Origin: Pararhizobium sp.
GTDB taxonomy: Bacteria > Pseudomonadota > Alphaproteobacteria > Rhizobiales > Rhizobiaceae
Direction of reading: 5' to 3'
NCBI GenBank assembly: GCA_017794825.1
Contig: CP051237.1
Location: 1,116,001 to 1,180,000 of the forward strand
Length of the DNA stretch: 64,000 nt
The number at the start of each line of letters is the position of its first letter. Position 1 is the first letter of the stretch. Below, one piece after another: positions 60,705 to 64,000 of this stretch. A model generated the notes under the pieces. That model was not told the origin of the DNA. It made no database searches and was given only the letters and a program-made list of their open reading frames with translations. A program made the translations under genes and the position numbers.

Positions 60705-61625
60705 TCAGTTCGCGTCGCCAAACAGTTTCGCAATGTCGCTTCGGGTCGCCAGAGATGGGATAACGCCGAGCCGCGTGCAGGCGTGCGCGCCGCATTTTGC
60801 GCCATAGGCGACCGCCTCTTCGAGGCTGCGTCCCTCGCCGAGCGCCACCGCAAAGCCGCCGTTGAAGGCGTCGCCGGCTCCGGTTGTGTCGACGACGTCG
60901 ACTTTCGGCGACGGGATCAGAACGTCGTGTTCCTCGGAAAGCACCAGGGCTCCCTTTTCGCCCAGCGTGACGACCACGGTTCCAACGCCGCGTTTTCTCA
61001 GCTCGAGCGCAAGATCGCGTGTTCCGGTTGAATCGTCCGGCGCAAGCCCCAGGAGGATGCGCAACTCGCTTTCATTCGGCGTCAGATAGTCGACATGCGG
61101 GAAAACGCCTTCCGGCAGTATCTGCGCCGGGGCGGGATTGAGAATTGTGCGCGCGCCGGACGCCTTGCCGATTTCCATCGCGCGGTGCGCTGCGGCGACC
61201 GGTATCTCCAGCACCGCCATGACGATGTCGCTCTTCAGAATGCGTTCCTGCGCGCGATCGACGAAGGCGGCGTCCATCAGCTCGTTCGCGCCCATGTCCA
61301 GGATGATGAAATTGGCCCCTTCGGCATTGAGCACGATGATGCCGGCGCCCGTCGGGCGCTGGTCCGTCCGCTCCAGATAGGCGGTGTCGACGCCCTCCGC
61401 GGCGTAAAGCTTGTCGGCGACAGCGGCGAGTTCGTCCCGCCCGATGCAGGTCACCAGAGAGGAATCGCATCCCAGACGCGCCACGGCGACTGCCTGGTTC
61501 GATCCCTTTCCACCCGGTCCGAAATCGAAATCCGACCCGAGTATGGTCTGCCCGAAGACCGGCATTTCCGGCGTTCGAATGGTGAGGCCCACGGCAAAAC
61601 TGCCGACGACTGTGATGCGCGTCAT
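60705..61625 (-). CDS. rbsK: ribokinase (PfkB family)
   Basis: This 306-residue kinase has the two PfkB signatures: GGKGSNQAVAVARLG near the start and VDTTGAGDAFNGGFAVAL near the end, with the catalytic Asp in GAGDAF. PNESELRILLGL is also typical. It phosphorylates ribose, and possibly deoxyribose given the deoC partner. The ATG overlaps the rbsA stop by ATGA. Confidence 0.93.
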   Translation of the reverse strand: MTRITVVGSFAVGLTIRTPEMPVFGQTILGSDFDFGPGGKGSNQAVAVARLGCDSSLVTCIGRDELAAVADKLYAAEGVDTAYLERTDQRPTGAGIIVLNAEGANFIILDMGANELMDAAFVDRAQERILKSDIVMAVLEIPVAAAHRAMEIGKASGARTILNPAPAQILPEGVFPHVDYLTPNESELRILLGLAPDDSTGTRDLALELRKRGVGTVVVTLGEKGALVLSEEHDVLIPSPKVDVVDTTGAGDAFNGGFAVALGEGRSLEEAVAYGAKCGAHACTRLGVIPSLATRSDIAKLFGDAN

Positions 61626-63151
61626 GCGGCCTCTTCCCTTTCATGTTTTGTTGCAAGCGACATGATCGCCTCTTCGGTGATGTCGGCCCCCGTCAGTTGC
61701 CCGGACAGCCGTCCGTTGGCGAGCACCAGCACACGGCTGGAATGCAGCATGACCTCGGGCAGTTCGGACGATATCATCAGGATCGCCATGCCGTCCGCCG
61801 CCAGAGACTTCAGGATCGAATAGATTTCCGCCTTCGCGCCAACGTCGATGCCGCGCGTCGGCTCGTGCAAAATCAAAATCCGCGGACCGGTGACCAGCCC
61901 GCGTCCGAGGATCACTTTCTGCTGGTTGCCGCCCGACAGCGTTTCGACCTTCTGTCCGAGGCTCGCGATCCGTGTGTCGAGCTTGCGCGCATACTCGGCC
62001 GCCGTGTCGCGGATCGGCCGGCGGCGCAGGAATCCGAGCCGGGCGAAGGCCCCCAGCGCCGAAGATATGGTGTTCTCAGCCACAGTCATCGACAACAAAG
62101 CGCCCGCGCCTCTGCGGTCCGCCGGGATATAGGAAATGCCTGCGGCAAGCGAATGGGAGGGTTTGCCTGGCTGAAGCAGGATGCCGCCGATCTCGACCGC
62201 GCCGTCACGCGGGACCAGACCGAAGATTGCGTCCGCGAGCATGTCCTTGCCGCTGTCGGGCAGTCCGGCGACGCCGAGGATTTCGCCACGCGACAGTTTG
62301 AAGTCGAGGTCGCGGATCGCGCCCGGAACGATCATGTTCTTCACTTCGAGAGCGATCTCGTCTCTCGCGGTTCCCGCCTGCGCCGATAACGAATATTGCT
62401 CCGCCTTGTCGACCTTGCGCCCCACCATGTGCGTGACCAGACGATCAACCGTCACCTCCGGGGTATTGTCGAAACTGGTGATCATGTGGCCGTCGCGCAT
62501 GACGCTGATGCGATCGGCGAGGCCCAGAACTTCCTCCAGATGGTGGGAAACATAGATTACTGTCACGCCCTGATCGCGCAATCGCTGCACAATGTCGAAA
62601 AGACGCTGTGATTCACGCGGCGAAAGTGCGGAGTTCGGCTCGTCAAGAACCAGAACACGCACCTTCTGTGAAATCGCCCTGGCGATTTCGACAAGCTGCT
62701 GCTGCGCGACCGTCAGGCTGGCAAGCGGCGTATCGGTGTGCAAATCGGCGAGGCCAAGTTCGGCCAGCGTGCCTGCGGCGGCTCGCGCTGCGCGATTCCT
62801 GTTAAGAAGCGACAGCGCCCGCTGCGCGCCGAAAGGCCCGAGCAGCACGTTCTCGCCGACAGTCAGGTTCTGGCAAAGCGACAGTTCCTGGAAAACGATG
62901 CGAATGCCCTGCGCCTGGCTCGCCAGAGGCGTCGGAAAACTCGTCTCCTCGCCGTCGACAAGAATGCTACCGCTGTTCGGCTGCACCTCGCCCGCGAGCA
63001 CATGCATCATGGTGCTCTTGCCTGCGCCGTTTTCGCCGATAACCGCGTGCACTTCGCCGGGACGAAAGGCGATGGACACGCCGTCCATCGCCACGACGCC
63101 CGGATAGGCCTTGGTGATATTACGCAGTTCGACGATCGGTTGCTGGCTCAT
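61622..63151 (-). CDS. rbsA: sugar ABC transporter ATP-binding protein (RbsA class)
   Basis: This 509-residue protein has two ABC domains. The first has Walker A GENGAGKSTM and signature LTVAQQQLVEIARA with LVLDEPNSALS. The second has a changed Walker A (LPDSGKDM) but a normal LSGGNQQKVILGRGL signature and ILILHEPTRGIDVG. This pattern is normal for monosaccharide importers. No permease gene follows on this strand before rbsK, so the permease must lie outside the window or be supplied from elsewhere. Confidence 0.93.
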   Translation of the reverse strand: MSQQPIVELRNITKAYPGVVAMDGVSIAFRPGEVHAVIGENGAGKSTMMHVLAGEVQPNSGSILVDGEETSFPTPLASQAQGIRIVFQELSLCQNLTVGENVLLGPFGAQRALSLLNRNRAARAAAGTLAELGLADLHTDTPLASLTVAQQQLVEIARAISQKVRVLVLDEPNSALSPRESQRLFDIVQRLRDQGVTVIYVSHHLEEVLGLADRISVMRDGHMITSFDNTPEVTVDRLVTHMVGRKVDKAEQYSLSAQAGTARDEIALEVKNMIVPGAIRDLDFKLSRGEILGVAGLPDSGKDMLADAIFGLVPRDGAVEIGGILLQPGKPSHSLAAGISYIPADRRGAGALLSMTVAENTISSALGAFARLGFLRRRPIRDTAAEYARKLDTRIASLGQKVETLSGGNQQKVILGRGLVTGPRILILHEPTRGIDVGAKAEIYSILKSLAADGMAILMISSELPEVMLHSSRVLVLANGRLSGQLTGADITEEAIMSLATKHEREEAA

Positions 63152-63172
63152 TCGACACCCTGTCAGCGGAAG

Positions 63173-63198
63173 GTCGGCCGGCGCAAAGGCCGGCCGAC
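63173..63198 (-). promoter_or_regulatory. intercistronic stem-loop between rbsB and rbsA
   Basis: GTCGGCCGGC and GCCGGCCGAC form a perfect 10-bp GC-rich stem with a 6-nt loop, just after the rbsB stop. There is no T-run. In binding-protein operons such a hairpin protects the upstream mRNA and lowers expression of downstream genes, so rbsB should be made in excess. Confidence 0.65.
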
Positions 63199-63205
63199 GT
63201 CCATG

Positions 63206-64000
63206 CTACTGCATCACTTTCGAGATGGTTTCAGGCGTATAAATGCCAACGCCGGTGTCGAGGTCGTCGATGGTCTCGCCCTTCAGAAACTTGACCAGCA
63301 GGTTGACCGCCTCATAGCCCTGACGCTCCGGCGCCTGGTCGATGGTCGCCTGGATCACGCCGTCGGACACCAGTTCCACGGTCTGGTCGAGGAGGTCGAA
63401 ACCGACGATCTTGACGTCGCCCGTCTTGCCGTTGCGCTTGACCCATTCGCCCGCGGCCGGCGTCGAGCAGCACTCCAGTGACAGGATGCCGGTGATCGAT
63501 GGATCCGACAGCATGGCGTTTTCGATCGCCGAGTAGATCTCCTGCGGATCGGTGCCCGTGTTGAGCGTGCGGACCACTTCGATATCCGGGAACTTCTCGA
63601 GCGCTTCGCGGGCGCCGTTTTCGCGGTCGAGAGACCATTGCGCCGCGGCGTCGAGCGTGGTGATCATCACCTTGCCCTTGCCGTCCAGAACTTCACCCAT
63701 CAGCTTGCCGGCTTCACGGCCCGACTGAACGAGGTCCTGACCGGCGAAGACCAGACGATTGCTGTCGGCGTTGTCGGTGTTGTAGGTGATCACCGGAATG
63801 CCTGCTTCCATCACCCGGTTGATGAGCGGCGCCAGGGCGTCGGAGCTCACCGAGGAAATGGCGAGGCCGTCCATCTGGCCCATCAGCGTCTCGATCTCGG
63901 AAATCTGGCCATCGGCGTCAGCGCCGACCGGTCCGATGAAGCGCGCGTTGACGCCGTCCTCGGAATCGGCGCGTTCCACGCCCGCCTTCACGAAGGGCGA
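63206..64000 (-). CDS. rbsB: sugar ABC transporter substrate-binding protein (RbsB class), 5' end outside the window
   Basis: The visible 264 codons give the C-terminal part of a type I periplasmic sugar-binding protein (Peripla_BP_4): VITYNTDNADSNRLVFAGQDLVQSGREAGKLMGE, VGFDLLDQTVELVSDGVIQATIDQAPERQGYEAVNLLVKFL. The frame is open to the right edge, so signal peptide and start are missing here. It is the first visible gene of the rbs-type operon. Confidence 0.9.
   Translation of the reverse strand, partial: SPFVKAGVERADSEDGVNARFIGPVGADADGQISEIETLMGQMDGLAISSVSSDALAPLINRVMEAGIPVITYNTDNADSNRLVFAGQDLVQSGREAGKLMGEVLDGKGKVMITTLDAAAQWSLDRENGAREALEKFPDIEVVRTLNTGTDPQEIYSAIENAMLSDPSITGILSLECCSTPAAGEWVKRNGKTGDVKIVGFDLLDQTVELVSDGVIQATIDQAPERQGYEAVNLLVKFLKGETIDDLDTGVGIYTPETISKVMQ

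Overview
The window reads as chromosome of an alphaproteobacterium, most likely a Hyphomicrobiales (Rhizobiales) member near Phyllobacteriaceae. The reasons are the high GC content, the alphaproteobacterial housekeeping order guaA - rsmB - guaB - rlmE - ppx, the many TRAP and ABC importers, and a fused two-module NarK next to a NarR-type regulator as known from Paracoccus. This assignment is inferred from gene content, not from a database search.

Region 1 (1-13 kb) is a nitrate/NO respiration island. On the minus strand run narK, narG and the first codons of narH. narR diverges from narK, and FNR-type boxes lie between them. A compact minus-strand operon (truncated globin, a nitronate monooxygenase fragment, a formyl-THF cyclo-ligase, nnrS, nnrU) diverges from nsrR across a small palindrome. 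The island ends in a scar made of an IS3-family orfB without orfA and a decayed dehydrogenase tail.

Region 2 (13.2-22 kb) is a peptide-type ABC importer operon with a CoA-transferase and a hydrolase, divergent from a LysR regulator. One of its proteins is a permease-ATPase fusion.

Region 3 (22.5-34.6 kb) is mostly core genes: guaA, an Fsr-type exporter with an AraC regulator, mtnN, a thioesterase, rsmB, a MAPEG protein, guaB, rlmE, ppx/gppA and tRNA-Gln(CTG). Between the AraC gene and mtnN lies an unusual array of about 33-bp DNA repeats.

Region 4 (34.6-64 kb) is accessory metabolism: a TAXI-type TRAP importer; a tandem OsmC protein divergent from an aldehyde dehydrogenase; an L,D-transpeptidase; a PotABCD-type importer run together with cytidine deaminase and a SAH-hydrolase paralogue under a LacI regulator; a DctP/DctQM TRAP importer with thiolase and SDR genes; modABC plus a short modE with two 24-bp ModE-type boxes; and a ribose/deoxyribose-type operon (rbsB, rbsA, rbsK, rbsD, a PanB-like gene, deoC).

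Four genes or loci are visibly broken. modA has lost a middle block in frame. A LysR gene at 55.2-55.4 kb is reduced to its first 17 codons joined to its last 37. A nitronate monooxygenase survives only as a C-terminal fragment. The IS3 element lacks its first gene. Functionally, the molybdate importer and NarGH are linked because nitrate reductase needs molybdenum cofactor, and the NnrS/NnrU/globin set handles the NO that nitrate respiration can produce.
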